DNA from: Azorhizobium sp943371865
GTDB taxonomy: Bacteria; Pseudomonadota; Alphaproteobacteria; Rhizobiales; Xanthobacteraceae
Length of the DNA: 64,000 nucleotides
Direction of reading: 5' to 3'
Assembly (NCBI RefSeq): GCF_943371865.1
Contig: NZ_CALRWL010000011.1
Coordinates: 62,001 to 126,000, forward strand
This document shows positions 50,723 through 58,189 of the stretch, one piece after another. Position 1 is the first letter of the stretch, and every line of letters starts with the position of its first letter. A program made the translations under genes and the position numbers. The notes under the pieces are model-generated. The model was not told the DNA's origin. It did no database searches and saw nothing but the letters and a program-made list of their open reading frames with translations.

Positions 50723-51622
50723 TCAGTGATCCGCCATTTGGTTGCGAATGCAGTCGATCAGGCGGGATGCGACACGCGACAGCGGGCGCGAGCGCAGGTG
50801 AACGGCAGAGGCTGAAATCCGCGTCGGGGGATCGAAGGGGCGGATCAGGCTTTTGCTCCCCGCATCTCCCATGCCACGCGCAGTCAGGCTGTCCACCACT
50901 GTCAGGCCGACGCCAGCCTCCACGAAGCGACACGCGGTCTCCGAGAAGCGCACCTCAATGTCGGTCGCATATGGCACAGCCTCCTGGCGGAATGCAGCGC
51001 GCACGAGCGGCCCCAGACGGCTGCGGATGTCCAGCCCGATGAGTGTATGGCCAATGATGTCCCGTGGACCGATGCGGGCGAGGTCCGCCAAAGGATGGCC
51101 GGCCGGCAGCAGGCACACCATCTCCGCCTCCCCAAGGGGGATCATCCCGAACGTATGGGTCAGTTCCTCCTCCAGCCCGATGGCTAGGCCGAAATCGCAG
51201 GCAGCTGTCTCGACGCTCTCCAGCACGTTGAAGGACTGGTTGATGTCCATATAGGCCTTCACCTTCGGCCGATCCTTCAGGAACTCCTGCAGCGCCGCCG
51301 GCAGGACGGTGTGTCCGAGCTGCGGGGTGGCCACCACGCGCACATGGCCGCGACGGTCCGCCTTCAGGTCTTCCACCGTCTGGTTCAGCGCCCGTGACAG
51401 CAGGAAGATGCCCTCGGATTCGCGATAGAGCAGCTTGGCCTCCTCCCGCGCCACCAGCCGGTTGCCGGTGCGGTCGAACAGCGGAAAGCCGAGTTGGTCC
51501 TCCAGATGCCGGATGGCGTTGCTCACGGCCGGCTGGGAGACGTGCAGGTCGCGCGCCGCCCCCACCGTCGTCTGGTGGCGCATGACGGCGCGAAAGATCT
51601 CGATCTGGCGGGCATTGAGCAT
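50723..51622 (-). CDS. LysR-type transcriptional regulator of the TRAP/ureide locus
   Basis: 299 residues. The N-terminal winged helix is canonical: LNARQIEIFRAVMRHQTTVGAARDLHVSQPAVSNAIRHLEDQLG in several joined parts. The effector domain (about 90-295) contains VRVVATPQLGHTVLPAALQEFL and SETACRFVEAGVGLTVVDSL. It is divergent from the TRAP transporter operon, 129 bp apart. A dyad ATAACCG-N32-CGGTTAT (51621-51666) is in the gap. It probably activates the downstream operon on binding a pathway compound. Confidence 0.92.
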   Translation of the reverse strand: MLNARQIEIFRAVMRHQTTVGAARDLHVSQPAVSNAIRHLEDQLGFPLFDRTGNRLVAREEAKLLYRESEGIFLLSRALNQTVEDLKADRRGHVRVVATPQLGHTVLPAALQEFLKDRPKVKAYMDINQSFNVLESVETAACDFGLAIGLEEELTHTFGMIPLGEAEMVCLLPAGHPLADLARIGPRDIIGHTLIGLDIRSRLGPLVRAAFRQEAVPYATDIEVRFSETACRFVEAGVGLTVVDSLTARGMGDAGSKSLIRPFDPPTRISASAVHLRSRPLSRVASRLIDCIRNQMADH

Positions 51623-51666
51623 AACCGGTGATTATAGAGAGGGGGTCAAACTTTATAGTCGGTTAT
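51621..51666. promoter_or_regulatory. Candidate LysR dyad between lysR and dctP
   Basis: ATAACCG (51621-51627) and CGGTTAT (51660-51666) are perfectly complementary arms around an AT-richer centre that itself contains two TTATA elements. Spacing is long for a single LysR recognition site, so it may mark a recognition-plus-activation region. Confidence 0.4.
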
Positions 51667-51751
51667 CTTGCGACCCATCCGAGCCTCTGTCTATGCTCAT
51701 TTTCAACGCAGGCAATGTACCTGCGCAAAAAACAGACACAGGGGAACTGAC

Positions 51752-52801
51752 GTGCTGAACAGGCTTGCCTCCACGGCGCTTGCCGCCTCGCTCATGCTGA
51801 CCGCCGCCATCGCGACGGCACCCGCTGCCGACGTGAACATGCGCGTTCTCGGCTGGTACGGAAACCAGAAGCAGTCCACTGACGTGGAGCGCCCGTTCTG
51901 GAAAAATCTCGACGCGGCCACCAAGGGCCAGTTCTCCGCCAACTTCCGTACCGTGGACGAGATCGGCCTCAAGGGCTTCGAGTCCCTGCGCACCCTCCAG
52001 AGCGGCGCGTTCGACGTGGTGTCGTTCCAGATCAGCTTCGTCGGTGGTGAAGCGCCGGTGCTGATGGGCGTGGACATCCCCGGTGTCGCCTTCGACTTCG
52101 ATGAGCAGCGCAAGGTGGTCGACGCCTATCGCCCGGTGATGGAAGCCAACCTCAGCGAGAAGTTCGGCGGCAAACTGCTGGCGGTGTGGCCCTTCCCGTT
52201 CCAGATCCTCTACTGCAAGAACGCCATGACCAGCCTCGACGACCTGAAGGGTCAGAAGGTCCGGGTCGCCGGCAATCTCTCCTCGGAGCTGGTGAAGCAG
52301 TTGGGCGGGGCGGCAGTGACTCTGGCGGGACCGGAAGTCTATCAGGCGCTGATGCAGGGCGTGGTGGATTGCGGTGTCACCGGCAGCCAGTACGGCAACA
52401 GCAATGGCTGGTACGAAGTCACCAAGTCGCTCGACACCGCCCCCATCGGCGGCACCGGCGTGGTGCTGCACGTGGCCCGCAAGGGCTTCTGGGAGAAGCT
52501 GACGCCGGCCCAGCAGGCGACGTTGACCGCTCAGATGAAGGAGCTGGAGACGAAGCTGTGGGCCATGGCTGTGGAAGGCCATGAGGACGGCATCCGCTGT
52601 AACACCGGCGAGAAGCCCTGCGACGGCAAGCTCGGCAAGATGTCCCTGGTCAAGCTGACCGATGCCGACAAAAGCCGGATCCAGACCATCCTCAAGGACA
52701 ATGTGATCCCGATCTGGCTGAAGGACTGCGAGGCCGCCAACCCCACCTGCAAGGCGGACTGGGCGAAGACCGTGGGTGCCGTCACCGGCATCAAGTTCTG
52801 A
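51752..52801 (+). CDS. TRAP transporter solute-binding protein DctP
   Basis: 349 residues from a GTG with AGGGGA upstream. The signal peptide (about residues 1-26) ends TAPAAD. The DctP fold is indicated by RPFWKNLDAATKGQFSANFRT, then LLAVWPFPFQILYCKNAMTSLDDLKGQKVRV in two parts, with the substrate-carboxylate Arg in that block, and VYQALMQGVVDCGVTGSQYGN. TRAP systems import organic acids driven by the sodium gradient. Downstream enzyme genes suggest the ligand is a ureide or similar nitrogenous carboxylate. Confidence 0.92.
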   Translation: MLNRLASTALAASLMLTAAIATAPAADVNMRVLGWYGNQKQSTDVERPFWKNLDAATKGQFSANFRTVDEIGLKGFESLRTLQSGAFDVVSFQISFVGGEAPVLMGVDIPGVAFDFDEQRKVVDAYRPVMEANLSEKFGGKLLAVWPFPFQILYCKNAMTSLDDLKGQKVRVAGNLSSELVKQLGGAAVTLAGPEVYQALMQGVVDCGVTGSQYGNSNGWYEVTKSLDTAPIGGTGVVLHVARKGFWEKLTPAQQATLTAQMKELETKLWAMAVEGHEDGIRCNTGEKPCDGKLGKMSLVKLTDADKSRIQTILKDNVIPIWLKDCEAANPTCKADWAKTVGAVTGIKF

Positions 52802-52815
52802 TCGCCGATCTCTTC

Positions 52816-52919
52816 TAGAGCATTACCCCGTTTCCTTGAACCGGTGAAATTCTCTATCTATTTGTTCTATCTGGCTTTCTTCACGCGAACCGGCATCCAC
52901 TTCGCTCGAAGACGCTCTA
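52816..52919. repeat. Rhizobiales intergenic palindromic element
   Basis: Bounded by TAGAGC (52816-52821) and GCTCTA (52914-52919). It holds the characteristic segments TTGAACCGGTGAAATTC and TTCACGCGAACCGGCATCCA followed by CTTCGCTCGAA. This dispersed element is recurrent in Xanthobacter, Azorhizobium and Methylobacterium-type genomes. It sits between dctP and dctQ, where it could destabilise or process the message and so raise DctP relative to DctQM. Confidence 0.8.
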
Positions 52920-52989
52920 ATGACTTCGGCCGGCCCCGCTGCGGGGCCGGCCCTCCCCAGAGCCGCGCGCGAGCGGGCAAGGCGAACCC

Positions 52990-53598
52990 ATGTCTTTTCA
53001 AAACACCGAAGCGCGCATCCGGAGCATCAGCGACTGGCTCTGCATCGCCGGCGGCTGGGGCCTCGTCGGCCTGTCCGTCTGGATCGTGGTCAACGTCCTG
53101 CTGCGCAAATTCGTCAATTTCTCCTTCCAGGGAGTCGATGAGTACGGCGGTTACTTCCTGGCCATCGTCTCTGCCGCCGGCTTCGCCAAGGCGGTGCTCG
53201 ACAAAGCGCATGTCCGCATCGATGTGGTGACGCGCCTGTTCCCGCAGCCCGTACGCGCGGTCTTCGATGTGGTCGCCGTCGGCCTGCTGTTCGCGATGAT
53301 GTGGATCATCGCCTCCAAGGCCATCCTGCTCACATACGAATCCTGGAGAATGGGGGCGCTGACCCCGAGCGTACTGCGTACGCCGCTCTGGATCCCCCAG
53401 TCGCTCTGGGCGCTGGCCCTGGCCTGGTTCGCCTTCGTGATCGGCTTCCTCCTGCTCTGGGCGTTGGCCCGCCTGCTGAAAGCCGATTTCGCCGGCATCG
53501 AGGACAAGCTCGGTCAGGACGACATCGAAACCGAGGTCGCGGCCGAGATCGCCGATGCGCGCGCCCGTCTGGCTGCCAGCCCCAAGGAAGCACTCTGA
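52990..53598 (+). CDS. TRAP transporter small permease DctQ
   Basis: 202 residues with four membrane helices (SDWLCIAGGWGLVGLSVWIV, YFLAIVSAAGFAKAVLDKAH, VVAVGLLFAMMWIIASKAIL and LWALALAWFAFVIGFLLLWA). The loop KAHVRIDVVTRLFPQPVRA is a DctQ marker. The C-terminal tail (about 35 residues) is acidic and cytoplasmic. Its stop overlaps the DctM start by one base (TGATG), so the two permeases are translated together. Confidence 0.92.
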   Translation: MSFQNTEARIRSISDWLCIAGGWGLVGLSVWIVVNVLLRKFVNFSFQGVDEYGGYFLAIVSAAGFAKAVLDKAHVRIDVVTRLFPQPVRAVFDVVAVGLLFAMMWIIASKAILLTYESWRMGALTPSVLRTPLWIPQSLWALALAWFAFVIGFLLLWALARLLKADFAGIEDKLGQDDIETEVAAEIADARARLAASPKEAL

Positions 53599-54893
53599 TG
53601 GCTATGGGTCTTCTCTTCACCGGGGCCATCATGGTCTTCCTGATGGCCGGCCTGCATGTGGCGACCGCCATCTTCTTCACGGCCTATCTCGCCGACTGGC
53701 TGGATATGGGCGTGCTGCCGTCGATGATCGGCAACCTCACCTGGAACACCATGAACGAGTTTCTTCTGGTGGCCATTCCGCTGTTCATCCTGCTCGGCGA
53801 GTTGCTCAGCCGGAGTGGCGTGGCGGAACTGATGTACAAGGGCCTGTCAGTCTGGCTGCGCTGGCTGCCCGGCGGCCTGCTGCACACCAATATCGTCGCA
53901 TCCGCCCTGTTCGCCGCCACCTCCGGCTCCACGGTGGCAACCGCCGCCACCATCGGCACCGTGGCCCAGCCCACCATGGCAAAGCTCGGCTACAACGAGC
54001 GCATGGTGCTCGGCTCCATCGCTGCCGGCGGTACGCTGGGAATCCTCATTCCCCCAAGCATCAATATGATCGTCTACGGGGCGCTGACCAATGTCTCCGT
54101 GGGCAAGCTGTTCATCGCCGGCGTCATTCCGGGCTTGGCGCTGGCCATCACCATGTCCGCGATCATCGTCGTGGTGTCGCTGATCTGGGGCGATAGCCAC
54201 CGCGAGGAAGGTCCGCTCCCCAGCCTAGCCAAGCGCCTGCGCATGCTGCTGGACCTGCTGCCGGTGCTGTTCGTGTTCGCCCTGGTCATGGGCAGCATCT
54301 ATGCCGGCCTCGCCACGCCCACCGAGGCGGCGGCCGTTGGCATCGTCGGCGCGCTCATCATCGCGGCGTCGAACCGCACCCTCACGGTGGCCATGCTGCA
54401 TGAGTCGTTCCTCTCCTCGGTGCGCACCACCGCCATGGTCATGCTGGTGCTTACCACCGCCTTCGTCCTCAACTTCTCGCTGAGCCTGACCGGCCTGCCG
54501 CAGCAGCTCTCGGAATACATCCGCGACCTCAACTGGTCGGCCACCACGACCATCTGGATGCTGGTGCTGTTCTATCTGCTGCTGGGCATCTTCATCGAGG
54601 CGATGGCCATGATGGTGACCACCGTGGGCATCGTCACGCCGCTGGTGGTGAGCCTCGGCTTCGACCCGGTGTGGTTCGGCATCTTCATCACGGTGATGAT
54701 GGAGCTGGCGATCATCAGCCCGCCGGTCGGCCTCAACCTGTACGTGGTGCAGAACCTGCGGCCGGTCAAAGGCAGCATCAATGACGTCTTCATCGGCGTG
54801 CTGCCGTTCGTGGTCGCCATGCTGATCTTCGTCGCCCTGCTGATCGAATTCCCCGGCATCGCTCTCTGGCTGCCCAATCAAGTGTTCAAGTGA
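53598..54893 (+). CDS. TRAP transporter large permease DctM
   Basis: 431 residues with about twelve membrane helices of the DctM/IT superfamily. The hallmark ASALFAATSGSTVATAATIGTVAQPTM (in two parts), GGTLGILIPPSINMIVYGA and GLATPTEAAAVGIVGALII are present, as is the conserved ISPPVGLNLYVVQNL near the C-terminus. It forms the transport channel with DctQ. The AllA-like gene starts eight bases after its stop. Confidence 0.94.
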   Translation: MAMGLLFTGAIMVFLMAGLHVATAIFFTAYLADWLDMGVLPSMIGNLTWNTMNEFLLVAIPLFILLGELLSRSGVAELMYKGLSVWLRWLPGGLLHTNIVASALFAATSGSTVATAATIGTVAQPTMAKLGYNERMVLGSIAAGGTLGILIPPSINMIVYGALTNVSVGKLFIAGVIPGLALAITMSAIIVVVSLIWGDSHREEGPLPSLAKRLRMLLDLLPVLFVFALVMGSIYAGLATPTEAAAVGIVGALIIAASNRTLTVAMLHESFLSSVRTTAMVMLVLTTAFVLNFSLSLTGLPQQLSEYIRDLNWSATTTIWMLVLFYLLLGIFIEAMAMMVTTVGIVTPLVVSLGFDPVWFGIFITVMMELAIISPPVGLNLYVVQNLRPVKGSINDVFIGVLPFVVAMLIFVALLIEFPGIALWLPNQVFK

Positions 54894-54901
54894 GGAGGAA
54901 G

Positions 54902-55411
54902 ATGTTGTCCGCCACAATAACAATGAAAGCGGAACCGCTGATGGCAGAAAGCTTTGCGCCTTATGGTGAAGTGCTGACCCATGTGGGCGACGGGCGCCGG
55001 CATTTTGTGGAGCGTGCGTTCGAAACGACCGACCCGGCGGCTCGGCCGACCATGTGGATCAACCGCATCCTGCATCCCGCGCCGGCCGCCCCCATCCTGA
55101 TTGACCAGGTGGAGCGCCACCCGCACTCCTTCCAGACGCTGATCCCGCTGCATGCCGCGCGCTTCTTCGTGGCGGTGACCCACAGCCTGCCCGACGGGAC
55201 GCCCGACCTTGATAACCTGCGTCCCTTCGTGACGGCGCCGGGGCAGGGCGTGACCTATCATCCGAACGTGTGGCACTTCGGCTTCACGGCGCTGGATGGC
55301 CCGAACGAGGTGGTGGTCATGATCGGCGTGACCGGGCGCGAGGATGACTGCATCGTCTCGGTCGCGGATCGGCGCGTGGAAGTGGAATGGGATTTGGCCG
55401 CTGCCGGCTGA
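54902..55411 (+). CDS. Ureidoglycolate lyase-like protein (AllA family)
   Basis: 169 residues; GGAGGAAG directly precedes the ATG at 54902. The AllA cupin-like fold is indicated by KAEPLMAESFAPYGEVL, ILIDQVERHPHSFQTLIPLHAARFFVAV in two parts, RPFVTAPGQGVTYHPNVWHF, and a C-terminal EDDCIVSVADRRVEVEW. AllA cleaves ureidoglycolate to glyoxylate and urea at the end of allantoin breakdown. It is eight bases from dctM and 44 bp before the PuuE-like gene, so it belongs to the same operon. Confidence 0.88.
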   Translation: MLSATITMKAEPLMAESFAPYGEVLTHVGDGRRHFVERAFETTDPAARPTMWINRILHPAPAAPILIDQVERHPHSFQTLIPLHAARFFVAVTHSLPDGTPDLDNLRPFVTAPGQGVTYHPNVWHFGFTALDGPNEVVVMIGVTGREDDCIVSVADRRVEVEWDLAAAG

Positions 55412-55455
55412 GGCCGCTCTCCGGCTTGTCGGGGAGCGGAAAGGGGATTTGGACG

Positions 55456-56358
55456 ATGGAACGCGACTTTATCGGCTACGGCCCCAATCCGCCGCATCCC
55501 CGCTGGCCGGGCGATGCGCGCATCGCCGTCAATATCGTGCTCAATTACGAGGAGGGCTCAGAGCCCTCCTTCGCCGATGGCGACGGTGTGACTGAAGGCG
55601 GGCTCACCGAGGGTGGCGGCGGCGCTTTCGCTGGCCGCGATCTGGGCGCGGAGTCCATGTTCGAATACGGCAGTCGCGCCGGTGTGTGGCGGCTGATGCG
55701 GATGCTGCGCGAGCGCAATATGCCGGCCACCGTCTTCGCCTGCGCGCTGGCGCTGGAACGCAATCCGCACATGGTGACGGCCATTGCGGACGCCGATTTC
55801 GACGTGTGCAGCCACGGTCGCCGCTGGATCCGCCATCAGACACTGACACCCGACGCCGAGCGCGCGGACATCGCAGCCGCCGCCGCGACCATCGCCCGCC
55901 TCACGGGCCAACAGCCGGCTGGCTGGTACTGCCGCTACGCGCCCACCGAGCATACGCGCCGGCTCGTGGTGGAGCATGGCGGCTTTCTCTACGATTCCGA
56001 CTCCTATGCGGACGATCTGCCCTACTGGACGCGCGTGTCCGGCCAGCCGCACCTGGTCATCCCGTACAGCCTGGCCAACAATGACGCGAAGTTCGCCCGT
56101 GGCGCCATCGCCACCAGCGGTGATTTCTTCGACTATCTGCGCGACACGTTCGATGTGCTGTACGCCGAAGGCGCAACCCAGCCGAAGATGATGTCGGTGG
56201 GCCTGCACATGCGCCTTGCCGGTCATGCCGGCCGCGCCGCCGGCGTGGCGCGCTTCCTTGATTATGTGCAGAGTCATCCGGACGCTTGGGTGTGCCGCAG
56301 GATCGACATCGCCCGCCATTGGCATGCCCACCACCCGGCGCCGACCGATGCCGGCTGA
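55456..56358 (+). CDS. Polysaccharide deacetylase-like protein, PuuE allantoinase group
   Basis: 300 residues. Features shared with metal-independent allantoinase PuuE are RDFIGYGPNPPHPRWPGDARI, VNIVLNYEEGSEPS, AESMFEYGSRAGVWRLMRML and GFLYDSDSYADDLPYW. The fold is a NodB-type deacetylase barrel. Two positions look unusual. The usual CHG-(L/Y)-RWI block reads CSHGRRWI, and the usual GWYTGR-x-SPNTRRL block reads GWYCRYAPTEHTRRL. It probably opens a cyclic ureide, but perhaps not allantoin itself. It overlaps the asparaginase-like gene by 11 bp. Confidence 0.85.
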   Translation: MERDFIGYGPNPPHPRWPGDARIAVNIVLNYEEGSEPSFADGDGVTEGGLTEGGGGAFAGRDLGAESMFEYGSRAGVWRLMRMLRERNMPATVFACALALERNPHMVTAIADADFDVCSHGRRWIRHQTLTPDAERADIAAAAATIARLTGQQPAGWYCRYAPTEHTRRLVVEHGGFLYDSDSYADDLPYWTRVSGQPHLVIPYSLANNDAKFARGAIATSGDFFDYLRDTFDVLYAEGATQPKMMSVGLHMRLAGHAGRAAGVARFLDYVQSHPDAWVCRRIDIARHWHAHHPAPTDAG

Positions 56359-57343
56359 TGCGCGGCCGGTCATCGGCTTCATCGGCTGCGGCGGCACCAT
56401 CGGCTCGCTCGCGGACGATCCGCTGGACGTGATCGACTATCCCGAGCACGGGCGGAAGATCAGTGCCCGCGAGTTGCTGGAGCGCGTGCCCGATGCGACG
56501 CGCTTCGCCCGCTTCAAGGTGCAGGACTTCAGTCGGGTCAGTTCATCCGCCATCGGGCCGCCGGAATGGCTGCAGTTGCGCCGCGACGTGCTGGCGCTGG
56601 CGGAGGAGGGCGCGCAGGGTATTGTCATCACCCACGGCACCGGCACGCTGGAGGAAACCGCCTTCTTCCTGCATCTGACGCTGGATCTGGACATTCCGGT
56701 GGTGCTGACCGGGGCGCAGCGCCCGGCGAGCGCCGTGGGGTCCGATGGGCCCGCCAATCTCATTGCCGCCGTTCGCGTGGCCTGTGCACCGGAGGCGCGC
56801 GGGCGGGGCGTTCTCGTGGTGCTGAATGACGAGATCCACTCTGCGGCACAGGTGGTGAAGACCTCCACCTATCGTCTCCAGACCTTCCAGTCGCCGGAGA
56901 CCGGCCCTCTGGGCACGGTGGATGGCGACCGCGTCATCCTTCGTGGCCCCGGCAACAGACCACCAACCTTCGGCCTGGACGCAGAAGACGCCGATCTGCC
57001 CGCCGTTCACATCGTTTATTCCTACGCGGGCGCGGACGGAACCGCGACCCGGGCTGCGGTCGCCGCCGGCGCGCGCGGGATCGTCTCGGCCGGCTTCGCG
57101 CCTGGCATCCCGACGCCCGCCGAGGCCACGGCGCTGGAAGATGCGCATCGTGAGGGCGTCGTCATTGTCCAGTCCAGCCGTGCGCTGCACGGCCGTGTCG
57201 CCGCGCGTCTGGCACTTCGGGAGAAGGGCTGGCTCGCCGGACTGGGCCTAAATCCGCAGAAGGGGCGCATTCTCCTGATGCTATGCCTGCATGCGCGGCT
57301 GAAACACGCGGCGATGCATGAGCGGTTCTCCGCTTTGGGCTGA
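56348..57343 (+). CDS. Asparaginase-family amidohydrolase with altered substrate pocket
   Basis: 331 residues, starting 11 bp inside the PuuE-like gene. Family motifs are clear: GCGGTIGS with the nucleophile Thr17, Tyr31, THGTGTLEETAFFL with Thr98, TGAQRPASAVGSDGPANL, and NDEIHSAAQVVKTS with Lys171. The residue after Thr98 is Gly99, whereas type I and II asparaginases normally have Asp here (HGTD; Asp90 in E. coli AnsB), which contacts the substrate alpha-amino group. Catalytic machinery is thus kept while the Asn-specific contact is lost. The operon context suggests a ureide or a different amide as substrate. Confidence 0.88.
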   Translation: MPADARPVIGFIGCGGTIGSLADDPLDVIDYPEHGRKISARELLERVPDATRFARFKVQDFSRVSSSAIGPPEWLQLRRDVLALAEEGAQGIVITHGTGTLEETAFFLHLTLDLDIPVVLTGAQRPASAVGSDGPANLIAAVRVACAPEARGRGVLVVLNDEIHSAAQVVKTSTYRLQTFQSPETGPLGTVDGDRVILRGPGNRPPTFGLDAEDADLPAVHIVYSYAGADGTATRAAVAAGARGIVSAGFAPGIPTPAEATALEDAHREGVVIVQSSRALHGRVAARLALREKGWLAGLGLNPQKGRILLMLCLHARLKHAAMHERFSALG

Positions 57344-57478
57344 GACGTTGCCCCCAACTTCTATCCAGTGTCGCGTTCGCTCCGGCGGTGGTTTGAAGCG
57401 CTGCCCGAGGCTTTCGGGCCGCGGTTCGGATACCTTTTCCGCCGCCGCTCGGTGCCGCGTGGAATGGGAGAGGCGCCG

Positions 57479-58189
57479 CTATCGCCAATAGGCCACGGCA
57501 AGGCATGCCAAGGGGCTGGTCCCGGGCATGTGCCAATGCGCCTTCAGGCGGCGGATGCAGGTGGCATCTGCGCCTGCCCAGGCAAAGACAGTGACGCCCG
57601 TTGGGGGCACGAGGGCCGCGACCGTGGCGAAAAGCCGGTCCCCGACGGTCTCTCCGCCAGAGGGAAAAACCCAGCGAACAAGAACCCCCGGAGGGTGGGA
57701 GAAGCCGATCCGCTCCTCCCGCGTCCCCACGCACAGCACTGCGACACCGGCCGCCGAAGCCGGCAGTGCTTCGAGGATCCGCGCAATCGCCGGCAGTGCC
57801 GTCTCGTCCCCCGCGAAAATGTACCAATCGGCCGCGAGCACTGGTCGCCCCACGGGACCGGTGATCTCGCATGCAACGCCAGGGCGCGCCCGCGCTGCCC
57901 AGTCTCCTGCCGGCCCCGGCCGGTCGTGGAGAAAGAAGTCGATGTCCATCTCGCCACCCACCACATCGATCCGGCGGATCGTGTAGAGGCGCGTCGCCCG
58001 GCTGCCACCCTCGCCGATCGATAATCGGACATGCAGTTGCCCCAGGGTATCGAAAGGGGCGAGATCATCGCCGCTCAGGGTGATGCGGCGGATGCGTGGC
58101 GAGAGGTCTGCGACGCGCACCACCTTCATCGCCCGCCACACGGGGCCATCGTCACCGGCAACCACGATACGGGGAGATTCAACCGTCAT
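57479..58189 (-). CDS. Siderophore-interacting protein (ferric-siderophore reductase, SIP type)
   Basis: 236 residues, with its ATG overlapping the upstream FhuB-like stop (ATGA). The SIP flavoprotein pattern is present: RRITLSGDDLAPF, an FAD-binding TRLYTIRR, FFLHDRPGPAGDWAARARPG, and the SIP C-terminal half WYIFAGDETALPAIARILEALP in two parts. SIP enzymes reduce ferric iron in cytoplasmic siderophore complexes using NAD(P)H or ferredoxin. As the last gene of the siderophore operon it would release imported iron. Confidence 0.93.
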   Translation of the reverse strand: MTVESPRIVVAGDDGPVWRAMKVVRVADLSPRIRRITLSGDDLAPFDTLGQLHVRLSIGEGGSRATRLYTIRRIDVVGGEMDIDFFLHDRPGPAGDWAARARPGVACEITGPVGRPVLAADWYIFAGDETALPAIARILEALPASAAGVAVLCVGTREERIGFSHPPGVLVRWVFPSGGETVGDRLFATVAALVPPTGVTVFAWAGADATCIRRLKAHWHMPGTSPLACLAVAYWR

